A stretch of 64,000 nt of DNA from a virus. The translations under genes were made by a program, and so were the position numbers. Shown here in pieces: positions 52,601-60,402 of this stretch. How positions within the stretch are numbered: the stretch's first letter is position 1; each line of letters starts with the position of its first letter. The DNA lies in the IMG/VR virus record IMGVR_UViG_3300033149_005152, positions 34,586 through 98,585 of that record; one strand, written 5' to 3'. Below the pieces are notes generated by a model. That model was not told where the DNA came from and did not search any database. It saw nothing but the letters and a program-made list of their open reading frames with translations.

Positions 52601-53507
52601 TAACTCTACATTCATGAAATGGAACTGTCTCTGGTAATGCAAAATTATCAGTGCATATAATAGGAGTTCCCATTACTTGAGCACTAATAGCAGAAATACA
52701 TTGTATTTCTGGGAACTTACTAGGATAAATCATTAACTTAGAAGATGCCAACCATCGTAAATAATCATCCTGTTTCAACTGTCCTAAATTTACAACATTA
52801 GGAGTTTGATTTATTAATTGATTAATATAATCATAAAATTGCGTTAGATGTTCCGGTATGGGTAATCCCCGTATATCATACCCACATAACATTAATTCAG
52901 CTCTAGGATTTCTTTTTAATATTTGAGGCCATATATTCTCCAGTAACTGTTGTAATCCACGTTCAGGTCTAGATGAATAAATAAATCTGTCCTCATTCTT
53001 TTTAATTTTCCCCTCATCAAATTCTTGCCATACTTGGTCTACCATATCCATATCAAGGCCATTAGATGTAACCCAGATATGAGGATCAATTTCAGGAAAT
53101 TCTTTTGTAAATAATTCTTTATGAAAACGGCTTAAACAAAAAATATGATCCGTTTGCCACAAATGAGATGCAAAATGTGCAACATTTACCAATACGTCAT
53201 GATTTACAAGAATATTTAATTCAGAACGAAATCTTGTAACCAACTGGTCATAAAACCTATATACAAAAAATACATCAAACTCGGCCACTGTTCTAATTTT
53301 ATCAAAATTATCAAAATGATGATAATATACCCCATCATACAGACCAGGAGCATCACAATTGCACCATACCTTCACATCATGTCCTCGTGCGGCCATTTCC
53401 TTGGCCATCATAAGAAGGGCTGTTTCTGATCCCCCTAAAGCCCTTTCTTTTAATGTTCGACCAGAAAACTTCAGACCCTGAGTGTAAAAACCTATTAAAA
53501 ACTTCAT
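49647..53507 (-). CDS. GT4-methyltransferase-GT2 fusion interrupted by an intein
   Basis: 1286 residues. Residues about 1-365: GT4-type glycosyltransferase (GGSETALLMMAKEMAARGHDVKVW; RFIYSSRPERGL). About 400-640: class I methyltransferase (VLDVGCGAGG, residues about 451-460). About 645-787: GT2 glycosyltransferase (ACMIAKNEEDNIGRCI; LWIDADELL near 726). The intein occupies 788-1095. The C-extein 1096-1286 (CIHEHVENG...) completes the GT2 and adds a helical tail. Predicted to glycosylate and methylate a virion or host surface glycan. Ribosome site AAGGAG. Confidence 0.88.
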   Translation of the reverse strand: MKFLIGFYTQGLKFSGRTLKERALGGSETALLMMAKEMAARGHDVKVWCNCDAPGLYDGVYYHHFDNFDKIRTVAEFDVFFVYRFYDQLVTRFRSELNILVNHDVLVNVAHFASHLWQTDHIFCLSRFHKELFTKEFPEIDPHIWVTSNGLDMDMVDQVWQEFDEGKIKKNEDRFIYSSRPERGLQQLLENIWPQILKRNPRAELMLCGYDIRGLPIPEHLTQFYDYINQLINQTPNVVNLGQLKQDDYLRWLASSKLMIYPSKFPEIQCISAISAQVMGTPIICTDNFALPETVPFHECRVKGDLETEKYQKDFTNRVFEFVENKQLYDRIAKEGIDFVKKNYSWKDRAEEWENKIIELFTRRANKNWSKIWQNLSYYSDHVTAHYLAKREDLPELPISQEIMDNVGIDKEQYFNENTALWANDKWKINARFRAVAEFIADERRLKGNNKLRVLDVGCGAGGIATTVMLKNPEVDYTGIDFTEGVLQVAKEFCNEQLDRNISKPTFIHSDLEDYHKDFKGDKYDVVVAGEFLEHVVDYKKYIDMMEDLCVEDGLIIFTIPSGPMEWQSYEKQGKSRYHIHHYKFNNLKEIFGKKKDFELQHSPLAINPRGDLIAAWLIRYHKDKSRETGEYDVDKKILITRPYKSVSACMIAKNEEDNIGRCIKSFRDVVDEIIVVSCNSSDRTVEIAKELGAIVYEETDDPDGDGLFNFGWARNKSIEKATGDFILWIDADELLVRPHNLRKYVGTEIFECFIIRQQHLSIDLKDVTPDVPARLFRNFKGYKFYGCVSGDTCIDMPRDLSKYPNGIPIKDLVNNYKDEYCYSYNRKLNKFQLKPILDVQCIGRNVDVYKMTYKDGYTGKVDSLKITGNHPVMLFNNIYKNVSDLKVGDSLLPFRRMLEKKYWLINNVDCSDKILRKNNRVSEHRYILEVMNGKFDGDGHHKDKNTFNNSINNLELMKSKDHVSLHHLGKFVSERTKKLISKNHYDVSGKNNPNFGRHHSEETKKKIGQKSREKWSKEQWKLLAQIRNDKRNNKDVSELVKKWEELKIQRRSDLERFRSNHIITKIEKIGKTDVYNMEVQDNHNYVANGIVVHNCIHEHVENGMDTPIWPALMLPDVDIAHFGYIIEEQRRAKCAFRNLRLLKKDRQLHPQRQLGKVLMQRDYINLTNWEIEALEGKLGADGERYLKSVYRIYKEAGFDNPENIYHKLSTVVTQQALERLGRFGIPMEETNMPPFQVAFTLAGGIGGLDAKGEYKPQTLWFVTEKEFREFISMNVDRFVEMTRIS
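50223..51146 (-). mobile_element. 308-residue intein with HNH homing endonuclease
   Basis: Begins with Cys788 in CVSGDTCIDMP (block A) and ends VHN|C (block G), with Cys1096 as +1 residue. Hint blocks include LKITGNHPVMLF (block B, T-x-x-H) and HNYVANGIVVHN (block F/G). Between them lies HRYILEVMNGKFDGDGHHKDKN-type HNH (HHKDKNTFNNSINNLELM...HVSLHH) and a NUMOD3-like SGKNNPNFGRHHSEETKKKI. All splicing residues expected for class 1 inteins are present, so splicing is likely. Confidence 0.92.
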
Positions 53508-53535
53508 TTAATCTCCTTTCCGGATAAATAATTAT

Positions 53536-53847
53536 TTAATAAGGAAATTGAAGATGAAAATGTCCATCTCCTGTTTCCATAAAAAGCCTAATATGTTTAA
53601 GTTCGTGTCGTAATACTTCTTCCCAATCTTTACCAGGCTCTATTATTACAAGATATGGGTAAGTTGTAACTGCCATTCCTTTATCAACATGTCTAAAAAT
53701 AAATTTTATTTTATTATAATCAACATTTTCTTCAACGCATATTTGCTCAACAATTTCTTTAGGTGGAGGCCAAGAATATTCACAAATTGAAAAATGAGCA
53801 CATCCAAAAGTAAAAATAAAAAATAACATAATTATTAATTTCTTCAT
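53536..53847 (-). CDS. Lipoprotein with HExxH metallopeptidase-like motif
   Basis: 103 residues. Signal MKKLIIMLFFIFTFG with a lipobox ending in Cys (FTFGCAH), so the mature N-terminus is probably Cys16. Later RHELKHIRLF supplies HExxH (HELKH) flanked by a helix, as in small zinc metallopeptidases. Small size rules out most known families; activity untested. It could be anchored in the host envelope. Start overlaps the upstream stop by 1 base. Confidence 0.62.
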   Translation of the reverse strand: MKKLIIMLFFIFTFGCAHFSICEYSWPPPKEIVEQICVEENVDYNKIKFIFRHVDKGMAVTTYPYLVIIEPGKDWEEVLRHELKHIRLFMETGDGHFHLQFPY

Positions 53848-54290
53848 TACGGCCCATAATCTCCATTTTTTATTGGTAAAGGAACTTCATCACCCAAAGT
53901 TAACTTTTCATCAGGATAACTAAATATTAACGCCCTATTATTAAAATCAAGATGGGCTTCCTTTGGTATAGGCCTATTTTTCCATTTTAAAATTTTATTA
54001 CCAATTGGTTTTAATGCCTTTATTATTGCTTTTCTGCAATTTTGTAATGTTTCAACTTTAGTTTTTCCAAATGGTACTTCAAAACCCCTTGCCCCAATTT
54101 GATTACCTTTTTCGTCAATAATAGAAACAGAAAATATCACTACTCGTTTTGATGTATCAGCATGCAAATTTCTAATAACACCTCTAACTGTTACACCTGT
54201 AATTTCCTGTTTTTCCTGCGCAAATGAAGGAATATAAATTCCTAAACATAAAATTAAAGCCAATATAAAGAAAAACTTTTTCTTTATCAA
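53847..54290 (-). CDS. Secreted small protein with TTG start
   Basis: 147 residues from TTG 54290, chosen because AAAGGAGGTG lies 5 bases upstream; the frame above it to 54335 would overlap the preceding gene. Signal peptide KKKFFFILALILCLGIYIPSFAQE with cleavage likely after SFA. The mature part is beta-rich (VTVRGVIRNLHADTSKRVVIFSVSIIDEKGNQIGARGFEVPFG) and ends in NGDYGP. Periplasmic or surface role inferred; no family recognised. Confidence 0.65.
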   Translation of the reverse strand: MIKKKFFFILALILCLGIYIPSFAQEKQEITGVTVRGVIRNLHADTSKRVVIFSVSIIDEKGNQIGARGFEVPFGKTKVETLQNCRKAIIKALKPIGNKILKWKNRPIPKEAHLDFNNRALIFSYPDEKLTLGDEVPLPIKNGDYGP

Positions 54291-54303
54291 TTCAACACCT
54301 CCT

Positions 54304-56697
54304 TTAAAAATTTTTATATGGATTTGTAAAGGCAAATTTTAACGGAAAATCATCAAACCCGATGTCCGCTCTGGGTGCTACGCCAGTGATAATCCCACCC
54401 GTCAACCTCTGCCAGAGGCGGATTTGGTTGACGGTCAAGGCTGTGCCGTTGTAAATTACTATGTGGGCGAGGTAGCCGTTGATGGCATTAACATTCGTAT
54501 TTGCATCTCCAATGTAAAGATTATCTTCAGAATCAACTAAAGTTGCTTCGATATTATCAGTATATAATGTTTGAAGTATTAAATTCCCGTTCAAATCACC
54601 TACATAAATTCTCTTTTCGGGAACTGAGCCATCATAAATGAAAGCAACAAAAAACCATTTATTAGGGCCAGTGGAGGGCACTATGGGAGAACTCGTTGTA
54701 TAACTCGTATCAATACCACCAGAGTCAAATAGAGAAAAACCAATTTCATCCGTTTTTCCAAAATAAAGTGTGGAACCAGCGTATTTACGAGCAAGATGGC
54801 CTTTGTAATTATGTGTGCCTTCCCCCATATCTCTCAAATAAACCCATCCCATCCATGTTCCCGCCGTCGCCCCATCAAAATTCAAATCTCCGCCAGCCTG
54901 CACCGGAGGGCCGGTGATATAGGCATAATGAGTTGTCCCGTATCGGTAGTATTCCTCAATGGGCGTGCACTCAACCATATTGTGGCTCAGGGGCAGAGTT
55001 CCTACCGCATCGTCAAGCTGGTGCCAGCAGGAGACCTCGTCAACAAATATAGAACCACCAGCCGTTTCGCTGGCTATTACAAGATCATGAGTTGTGTCAG
55101 TTGCAATGAACTCGAACTCGAACCAGGTCATAGTAACATCAGTATCCGCTATCGAATCGGAAGCCCCACCTATGCCGGTGATTGAGAACGAACCTGTCCC
55201 CACGGTATCGCTCATCGCTTTGAAATAAACATGGTATCTTTCGCCAACGGTGAGGCCGGATACAGTCCAAGTTAAGCTCACATCAGCGCCATTACCTGCA
55301 CCCTTTCTAAGCTCGGCACAATAAGTGCCTTCACTATTGTTACTCGTGTCTGCATCAATCCAGCCCCAATCAGGAGAGTTTTCCGTTATGCCGTTAAAAT
55401 CATCATTAAAAATGCGTTTGAGGGAGGTGGAGTCATAGAAGGTGGTGCCAGTTGCTATTACTGTTGCCCCAGAAAACTTAACATGACCTGTTATATCATC
55501 AGCCGTTTTAAAATATTTTATTCTGTTTAAATAATTTGTATTTTCAACATTATTATTATAATTTACTCCACTATCATAAGAAGCATCTGCTAAATCTAAA
55601 ATACCAAATGCTGAAACTCCACTGCCTGTATTTCTTCTTTTCCAAAGAGATAATTTATAAGGAATATCAGTAATTAATGTAACATTTTGCAAAATGCCTT
55701 CACTACTCTCCTCGTCATCATCCACCACCACAGCGTGCCACGTCCCCGCCTTCGGAGCGGTCTTGCCTGCGCTTCCTTCGGTCATTCCGCTTTTTGTCCA
55801 GCCATCAACGTCCTGCTGTTTGAAGGTGAAGTCGTCAAAGTAGGCGATGCCGCCTTCGGTGGAGGGACAATAGAAAAAGAATGATAAACTAACGCAACCA
55901 GTAGGAACATTTAAAGTATCTGTTATTTCAGTATAATCTGTCCCTGTAATTCCTGTCGCCGTCCAAGTGATAATCGTAGCCGCATTTGTTTCATCATAAA
56001 CATAATATCTCCCGTCATGCGTTCCATCACCACGTGTCCAAAATGAATATTTTAGGGTTGTACTTGGAACAACACTTATAGTTTGAGCAATACGAGTATT
56101 AACAGAAGCCCCCGCAGTTATCTTGGCAGCATCGCTTCCACCATGAATAATCGTTGTCTCATTTGCCAATGCACCATCAGATGCAACCTCACTCCAATTC
56201 GCCCAAATATCCGCACCGCCAGCACCGGCATCCTCAAACCCACCGTTATCTGCTAAATCAGTACCATCCGAAACATTCTCAAAATCGGGATTGACTAAAA
56301 TCTCATCCCCAAGGTGATTATCCGCCGTCCCAGTGAAGTCCTCAAATCCGCCGTTAGGAACAAGATTTGGGCCAACAAGCCTATCCCCCGCTTGCCTCCA
56401 TGCAGCGGCATTAGACAGCGTCAAGTCATTACCGCCAATAGTGTCCTCAATATTAGTACCTGCTCCCTCTTTCATGGGCCAGTAAGCAGTAGGTATAGGT
56501 AAATTCTCTATCTCTTTATTCCATGCAGTAGTCATAAACGGGGTAAGACGTTTAGGACTATAAAAACCTAAAATTTTTAATTTATCCACAGCTTTCGCCG
56601 AAAAATTAAAACCCGACCCTATTTGTACATAAAATAAAGAGAAAAACAAAAAAGATACAATTATAAAACTTGTTACAAAAATAGATAATTTTCTCAT
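54304..56697 (-). CDS. Secreted LamG/concanavalin-like multi-domain protein
   Basis: 797 residues. N-terminal hydrophobic segment (LSIFVTSFIIVSFLFFSLFYV) then WPMKEGAGTNIEDTIGGNDLTL, typical of LamG domains; three carbohydrate-binding-type beta-sandwiches (LVPNGGFEDF...; GWTKSGMTEGSAGK...; YAELRKGAGNGADVSLTW...); and a C-terminal LamG with GTWMGWVYLRD...GHLARK...IVIYNGTALTVNQIRLW. Its GC content is visibly higher than that of the neighbours, pointing to transfer. Probable role: surface glycan binding, in the virion or on the host. Function not tested. Confidence 0.72.
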   Translation of the reverse strand: MRKLSIFVTSFIIVSFLFFSLFYVQIGSGFNFSAKAVDKLKILGFYSPKRLTPFMTTAWNKEIENLPIPTAYWPMKEGAGTNIEDTIGGNDLTLSNAAAWRQAGDRLVGPNLVPNGGFEDFTGTADNHLGDEILVNPDFENVSDGTDLADNGGFEDAGAGGADIWANWSEVASDGALANETTIIHGGSDAAKITAGASVNTRIAQTISVVPSTTLKYSFWTRGDGTHDGRYYVYDETNAATIITWTATGITGTDYTEITDTLNVPTGCVSLSFFFYCPSTEGGIAYFDDFTFKQQDVDGWTKSGMTEGSAGKTAPKAGTWHAVVVDDDEESSEGILQNVTLITDIPYKLSLWKRRNTGSGVSAFGILDLADASYDSGVNYNNNVENTNYLNRIKYFKTADDITGHVKFSGATVIATGTTFYDSTSLKRIFNDDFNGITENSPDWGWIDADTSNNSEGTYCAELRKGAGNGADVSLTWTVSGLTVGERYHVYFKAMSDTVGTGSFSITGIGGASDSIADTDVTMTWFEFEFIATDTTHDLVIASETAGGSIFVDEVSCWHQLDDAVGTLPLSHNMVECTPIEEYYRYGTTHYAYITGPPVQAGGDLNFDGATAGTWMGWVYLRDMGEGTHNYKGHLARKYAGSTLYFGKTDEIGFSLFDSGGIDTSYTTSSPIVPSTGPNKWFFVAFIYDGSVPEKRIYVGDLNGNLILQTLYTDNIEATLVDSEDNLYIGDANTNVNAINGYLAHIVIYNGTALTVNQIRLWQRLTGGIITGVAPRADIGFDDFPLKFAFTNPYKNF

Positions 56698-56730
56698 TAT
56701 TATATATTAAATTCACTTCCCTCCTAACTG

Positions 56731-57108
56731 TTATGGATAAGTCGTATTAGACAAAGCAACACTAGCATGTAATTTATCTCCTGAAACATTTGAAGTAACT
56801 TTGAGACCGATTGCAATAAACGAACATCGCTCTACAGGAATAGGAATTGCTTCCCCATAAGTTTCCGCTGCACTATATGGTTTTGTATACAAACTACACC
56901 ATATTGAACCTACCTTCCCTAGAATTATAAATTCAGCACTTGTAGATTTAAGAGTTTCAACCCAAACACCTACTGTTACTTCATTATAATCCTGCACATC
57001 TATTTGAACAGCAGTATGATCTGTTTCTCCCGCCTCATTAAAAATGTAATCAGTGGAAGTGCAATCAAAAGCAGTAAATATATCTTTTTCATGCGTTAAT
57101 ATAGCCAA
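56731..57108 (-). CDS. Structural-type beta protein
   Basis: 125 residues from TTG 57108 (AAAGGTGG). Beta-rich (DHTAVQIDVQDYNEVTVGVWVETLKSTSAEFIILGKVG...WCSLYTKP), ending SVALSNTTYP. Fits a fibre- or decoration-type domain, as small accessory virion proteins often do. No family recognised. Confidence 0.55.
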   Translation of the reverse strand: MAILTHEKDIFTAFDCTSTDYIFNEAGETDHTAVQIDVQDYNEVTVGVWVETLKSTSAEFIILGKVGSIWCSLYTKPYSAAETYGEAIPIPVERCSFIAIGLKVTSNVSGDKLHASVALSNTTYP

Positions 57109-57142
57109 TTATTTTTCACCCACCTTTTATTAATTAAATTCA

Positions 57143-57268
57143 TCACATATCTAATATTCTATAAACAGTACTTGAACTAATATTATAAAAATTAGCTAAT
57201 TTAGAACCATTTTCGCCTCTTAAATAAGAATCAACAATTTTTTGTTTAATTAAAATATCTAATTCCAT
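57143..57268 (-). CDS. Small helix-turn-helix protein (41 aa)
   Basis: ATG 57268 with AAGGA upstream encodes MELDILIKQKIVDSYLRGENGSKLANFYNISSSTVYRILDM. The segment ENGSKLANFYNISSSTVYRIL is a resolvase/transposase-type helix-turn-helix. It fills the gap between two structural-type genes. Could be a minimal regulator or a remnant of a recombinase. Confidence 0.6.
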   Translation of the reverse strand: MELDILIKQKIVDSYLRGENGSKLANFYNISSSTVYRILDM

Positions 57269-57303
57269 AAAATTCCTTTTTAATTTTTAGTTAATTAAAT
57301 TCA

Positions 57304-57702
57304 TCAATCGAGCGAAATTTTCAACGCATTCTCAGCAAACTTGGGAGTATCCCCATCACCAATTGCTTTAGCTGCATCTAATGATCCCCATGCAACCATA
57401 TTACCAGCTTCACTTGCCGAAAATAATCCAAAATAATTTATAGTACCCCATGAACCAGTCGCTTCTGGAAATACAATAGACGTTGCATTTTCCGTTGACC
57501 CACCAGCAGCAACATCCCAATCAGTCTCTAGAGTATGTACCCTCGCATAGCCATCACCGGAATGTTCCCCTGATAAATTAGTTTCTCCGCTCAGTCCAGT
57601 TCCTAAACCAACATACAAACTTTCATGAGGTGTCCAATTACGAGTACCACAACCAAATATATGATCTAATATTTCTAATTCATAAGCATCCGAAAGACTC
57701 AT
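57304..57702 (-). CDS. Phage structural protein of the small fibre-associated family
   Basis: 132 residues. ELEILDHIFGCGTRNWTPHESLYVGLGTGL... then GYARVHTLETDWDVAAGG, IVFPEATGSWGTINYFGLFSASEAGNMVAWGSL and GDTPKFAENALKISLD reproduce a phage-protein pattern I know well from many tailed phages (L-x-x-HVFGG... YVGLST... GGYARV... W-x-x-A... FPTATG-WGTVTHFGIF ... GDTPSFAAG-L-ITLD). Beta-rich virion protein, role unassigned. Confidence 0.72.
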   Translation of the reverse strand: MSLSDAYELEILDHIFGCGTRNWTPHESLYVGLGTGLSGETNLSGEHSGDGYARVHTLETDWDVAAGGSTENATSIVFPEATGSWGTINYFGLFSASEAGNMVAWGSLDAAKAIGDGDTPKFAENALKISLD

Positions 57703-57728
57703 TTTATTAATAAAACCTCCTTAAAATT

Positions 57729-58574
57729 TTATCTACTTCTTTTAACTAATTTTTTGTAATATTTTCTACCTACAGGAGTTTGAAATAATGGATATTCTTT
57801 TACAGGTATCTCCATAACTTTTATTCCCTTCTTTTTCAACAAAACATGAAAATCCCAATTATTTTTGCCCTTTTCCAAACGAGATTGAGACCACTTCTGA
57901 ACTTCTGTAGCACTAGGCCATTTTCCACCTTTCAACCTCTCATATCTATAAACAATTCTTTTATTGGGAACAACAATATCAAATATTTTCGGTTGTGTAA
58001 CAGCACTCAAATTTAAATCTTGTTGAGAAATAGTTTGTAATTTTTGCTGTTTCACTAAAAATCTTGTACTATTGTAAGCCATTTTACGTAATGAATATTC
58101 TTTACTTCTAGGATTCATCCGAGAAAGATCATATCTCATTTCTTTTTTTAACTCTTTTAGCTCTTTTATATCCATACCCATAACTTTTTTTAAGGGTACT
58201 TTAGGATGATTATGTATCATCCAACTATGCCCTTTCACCATAAAAGGCGATCTCACAAATTGCCCAGTCTTTACATCAAGAACACCAGTATCGGACATTC
58301 TTTCTAAACCAATAGAAGGAAGTCTTACTCCATATTTTTGTCCTTTTATAACTTGACCAGTAGAAGGTAAAAGTAAAGTTTCCCTCCCATAACTTGTCAA
58401 TGCTCTCTCAGGGATTAATCTTTCTCTTCTTCTTTTTCTAAAAGAACGAGCTAATAATTCACGTAAACGAGGATTTCTAGCTATAGATTTAGCAAACCTT
58501 TTTATCGGAACAGGTTGAGTAACCCATTTTCCCAACTTTTTAGAAAAAAATCTTAATTGTTTTATTCTGGCCAA
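57729..58574 (-). CDS. Basic protein with degenerate JAMM-like HNHP segment
   Basis: 281 residues from TTG 58574 (in-frame GTG at 58583 is weaker), giving MARIKQLRFFSKKLGKW. The middle has SDTGVLDVKTGQFVRSPFMVKGHSWMIHNHPKVP: HxHP is kept, but the Ser/Asp ending of JAMM is not (VMGMD instead of S-x-x-D). A C-terminal block KRIVYRYERLKGGKWPSATEV matches the end of the JAMM protein at 60402 (RKRVVNRFICRDGNWPTSQKY), so the two are diverged paralogues. Function unknown. Confidence 0.62.
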   Translation of the reverse strand: MARIKQLRFFSKKLGKWVTQPVPIKRFAKSIARNPRLRELLARSFRKRRRERLIPERALTSYGRETLLLPSTGQVIKGQKYGVRLPSIGLERMSDTGVLDVKTGQFVRSPFMVKGHSWMIHNHPKVPLKKVMGMDIKELKELKKEMRYDLSRMNPRSKEYSLRKMAYNSTRFLVKQQKLQTISQQDLNLSAVTQPKIFDIVVPNKRIVYRYERLKGGKWPSATEVQKWSQSRLEKGKNNWDFHVLLKKKGIKVMEIPVKEYPLFQTPVGRKYYKKLVKRSR

Positions 58575-58591
58575 TAAAGACACATCCCATT

Positions 58592-58921
58592 TTAAAATTC
58601 TATTTGTCTTAAAATTTCACCTTTTTCATTTTTCTTAAGTTTATCCTCTTTTTTAACTTCTTCTGATTCCTTAATGGTAAAAGGAGATTTCATCATCACT
58701 CCTGTTTTTAAATCAGCAATTAGAGGCCAATCATTACGCTTTCTCGCTTGTTCTGCTCTTTCTATTAATAATTCACCCACATTTATTTCCCCAGAAGTTG
58801 TCGTAAACCCATCAGAAGAATCTGAATATCCAAATTTTTCATAATACCACGAAGGCCACCCAGACGCATCAACTACCGTTATTAATGTACCATTATTACA
58901 CGCAGTATTCGCAGTATCCAT
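58592..58921 (-). CDS. Small hypothetical protein sharing the D-KTG-SPF motif
   Basis: 109 residues. N-terminal DTANTACNNGTLITVVDASGWPSWYYEKFGY looks beta-rich, and the C-terminal half carries DLKTGVMMKSPFTIKESE, which parallels DVKTGQFVRSPFMVKGHS in the neighbouring basic protein. Charged end. Possibly a virion component with a shared interaction motif. Confidence 0.55.
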   Translation of the reverse strand: MDTANTACNNGTLITVVDASGWPSWYYEKFGYSDSSDGFTTTSGEINVGELLIERAEQARKRNDWPLIADLKTGVMMKSPFTIKESEEVKKEDKLKKNEKGEILRQIEF

Positions 58922-59391
58922 TATTTACTCCTCCTAATATAAAAATCTATCTTTTTAACCTTCTCATAAGTTAAATTATCAACTATTAAAGTTGGAGAAC
59001 GATTCAATTTAGAAATCCACAACATTTGTATATCACAATTATGCACTTTCTTACTTTCATTTATTAAATCGTTAGCATCTTTAACTAAATAATGAGATAA
59101 TTTTGTATTTCTAAATTCCTCTACTATAGATTGAAACATAAGGTGGTGATGAATTCCGTCATAAAATAATCCCATACATCCTATAGGAACCCATTTTTCT
59201 GGATTTAAAGCTACAAGAATTAAACCTCCTCGCATCAAGAAACCATTTAAAGAAACATCGTCTATATAATCAAAACCACTATTATTAATAATGGGAATTA
59301 AACCTCTTAAATATTCTTTACTTTTATCAGCATCGTCACCCAACAACATTCGATTTGATAAAACAACTAATTTATAAAATTCATCTTTCAT
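58921..59391 (-). CDS. GNAT-like protein, weak
   Basis: 156 residues. IGCMGLFYDGIHHHLMFQSIVEEFRNTKLSHYLVKDANDLI resembles the V-x-x-x-R-x-x-x-x-x-x-x-L core of GNAT acetyltransferases, but the acetyl-CoA motif is not clear. It starts at the base after the upstream stop overlap. A modification role is only tentative. Confidence 0.42.
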   Translation of the reverse strand: MKDEFYKLVVLSNRMLLGDDADKSKEYLRGLIPIINNSGFDYIDDVSLNGFLMRGGLILVALNPEKWVPIGCMGLFYDGIHHHLMFQSIVEEFRNTKLSHYLVKDANDLINESKKVHNCDIQMLWISKLNRSPTLIVDNLTYEKVKKIDFYIRRSK

Positions 59392-59400
59392 AATTATTTC

Positions 59401-60081
59401 CTATGTTTTTTTGGTTCTTATTCCTCGTCTTATATAATAAGTTTTATTATTTCTTCTCACGGGATAATAAACCCTCTTTCTGCCTACTTTTTTAGGTCTG
59501 CCCACTTTCTTCTTAACTATTATGGGAGTTGGATAAAAATCAGGATACTCCCTTCTTAATAAGGATTCCCTCCTTAATTCATTTTCCATCCTTTTTCTAA
59601 ATTCTCTTTCTTTCCTTTGTTCTAGTTCTTTTGCTTTTTGAAGTAATTCCTTTCTCTTTCTTTCTTCCCTTATCCTACGAATTTTCATCTCTTGTCCACG
59701 TCTGCGCTCTCTTAATGCTTCTCTAGCTACCATTCCTACACCTGGTGCAGCTGCGGTTCCAAATAAAACATAAGGATGAGAAATAAATCTTTCAAATCTA
59801 TCTCCACCAGCTTCTAATTTCCTCAATTTCTCTTCGCTTTGTGAAATAAATTCTTCGCCCGCTTCTATTTCTCGCCTTAATTCCTGTGCTCTTCTGGTTT
59901 CCTTATTTTTTAATCTATTATATCGTTTTTTATTTGCGCTAATTGCTCTTTTTTCTTCATTAATAATTTTTTGTAAATCAGATATTTTTACTTTTTTTCT
60001 ACGAGCAAACTGTCTACCAGTCCGTCCAGTAGCATTTAAAATATGTCTTAAAGCCGAAAGTATACTACGTCCATATGCCAC
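59401..60081 (-). CDS. Basic coiled-coil protein with AT-hook-like tail
   Basis: 226 residues from GTG 60081 (GAGGTG). MAYGRSILSALRHILNATGRTGRQFARRKK is an amphipathic basic start, then a coiled coil (ISDLQKIINEEKRAISANKKRYNRLKNKE), a hydrophobic segment (YVLFGTAAAPGVGMVA), a second charged helix and a tail with VGRPKKVGRKR, similar to AT-hooks, and YYPVRRNNKTYYIRRG. Same layout as other late basic proteins. Likely DNA-binding or virion-associated. Confidence 0.6.
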   Translation of the reverse strand: MAYGRSILSALRHILNATGRTGRQFARRKKVKISDLQKIINEEKRAISANKKRYNRLKNKETRRAQELRREIEAGEEFISQSEEKLRKLEAGGDRFERFISHPYVLFGTAAAPGVGMVAREALRERRRGQEMKIRRIREERKRKELLQKAKELEQRKEREFRKRMENELRRESLLRREYPDFYPTPIIVKKKVGRPKKVGRKRVYYPVRRNNKTYYIRRGIRTKKT

Positions 60082-60084
60082 TTA

Positions 60085-60402
60085 TTATAATTCACCTCTT
60101 TCTATTAATAATCCTTCAAGAAGAACCATATAATTTATAATATCCCCGATTTTTTCAGTCCAATATTCTGATGGTTGAGATTGTCCTCTTTCCAATCTTT
60201 GAATATTTGTAATAATTCCAAACCAGTGCTTTGTAACTAAATTCATTAAATAACGTTCAGGTATTTCCCCTAATGCTTGAGAACCGTCTTTAAAATTACG
60301 TAATCTATCCTTTTCTACATATTCTTGCCCTTTTTGTAGTAATACCTGTTCACATTTCTCAAGTCTATTTTTTACTATCATATCAAATTCTTTTTGTGTC
60401 AT
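60085..60402 (-). CDS. DUF1599/MazG-like protein
   Basis: 105 residues. RLEKCEQVLLQKGQEYVEKDRLRNFKDGSQALG then VTKHWFGIITNIQRLER...YWTEKIGDIINYMVLLEGLLIERG follows DUF1599 (K-x-x-x-Y-x-x-x-D-x-L-x-NF ... E-K-x-x-DL-NY-x-x-L), a family linked to nucleotide modification or pyrophosphatase-like folds. Overlaps the upstream gene by 1 base. Confidence 0.65.
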   Translation of the reverse strand: MTQKEFDMIVKNRLEKCEQVLLQKGQEYVEKDRLRNFKDGSQALGEIPERYLMNLVTKHWFGIITNIQRLERGQSQPSEYWTEKIGDIINYMVLLEGLLIERGEL

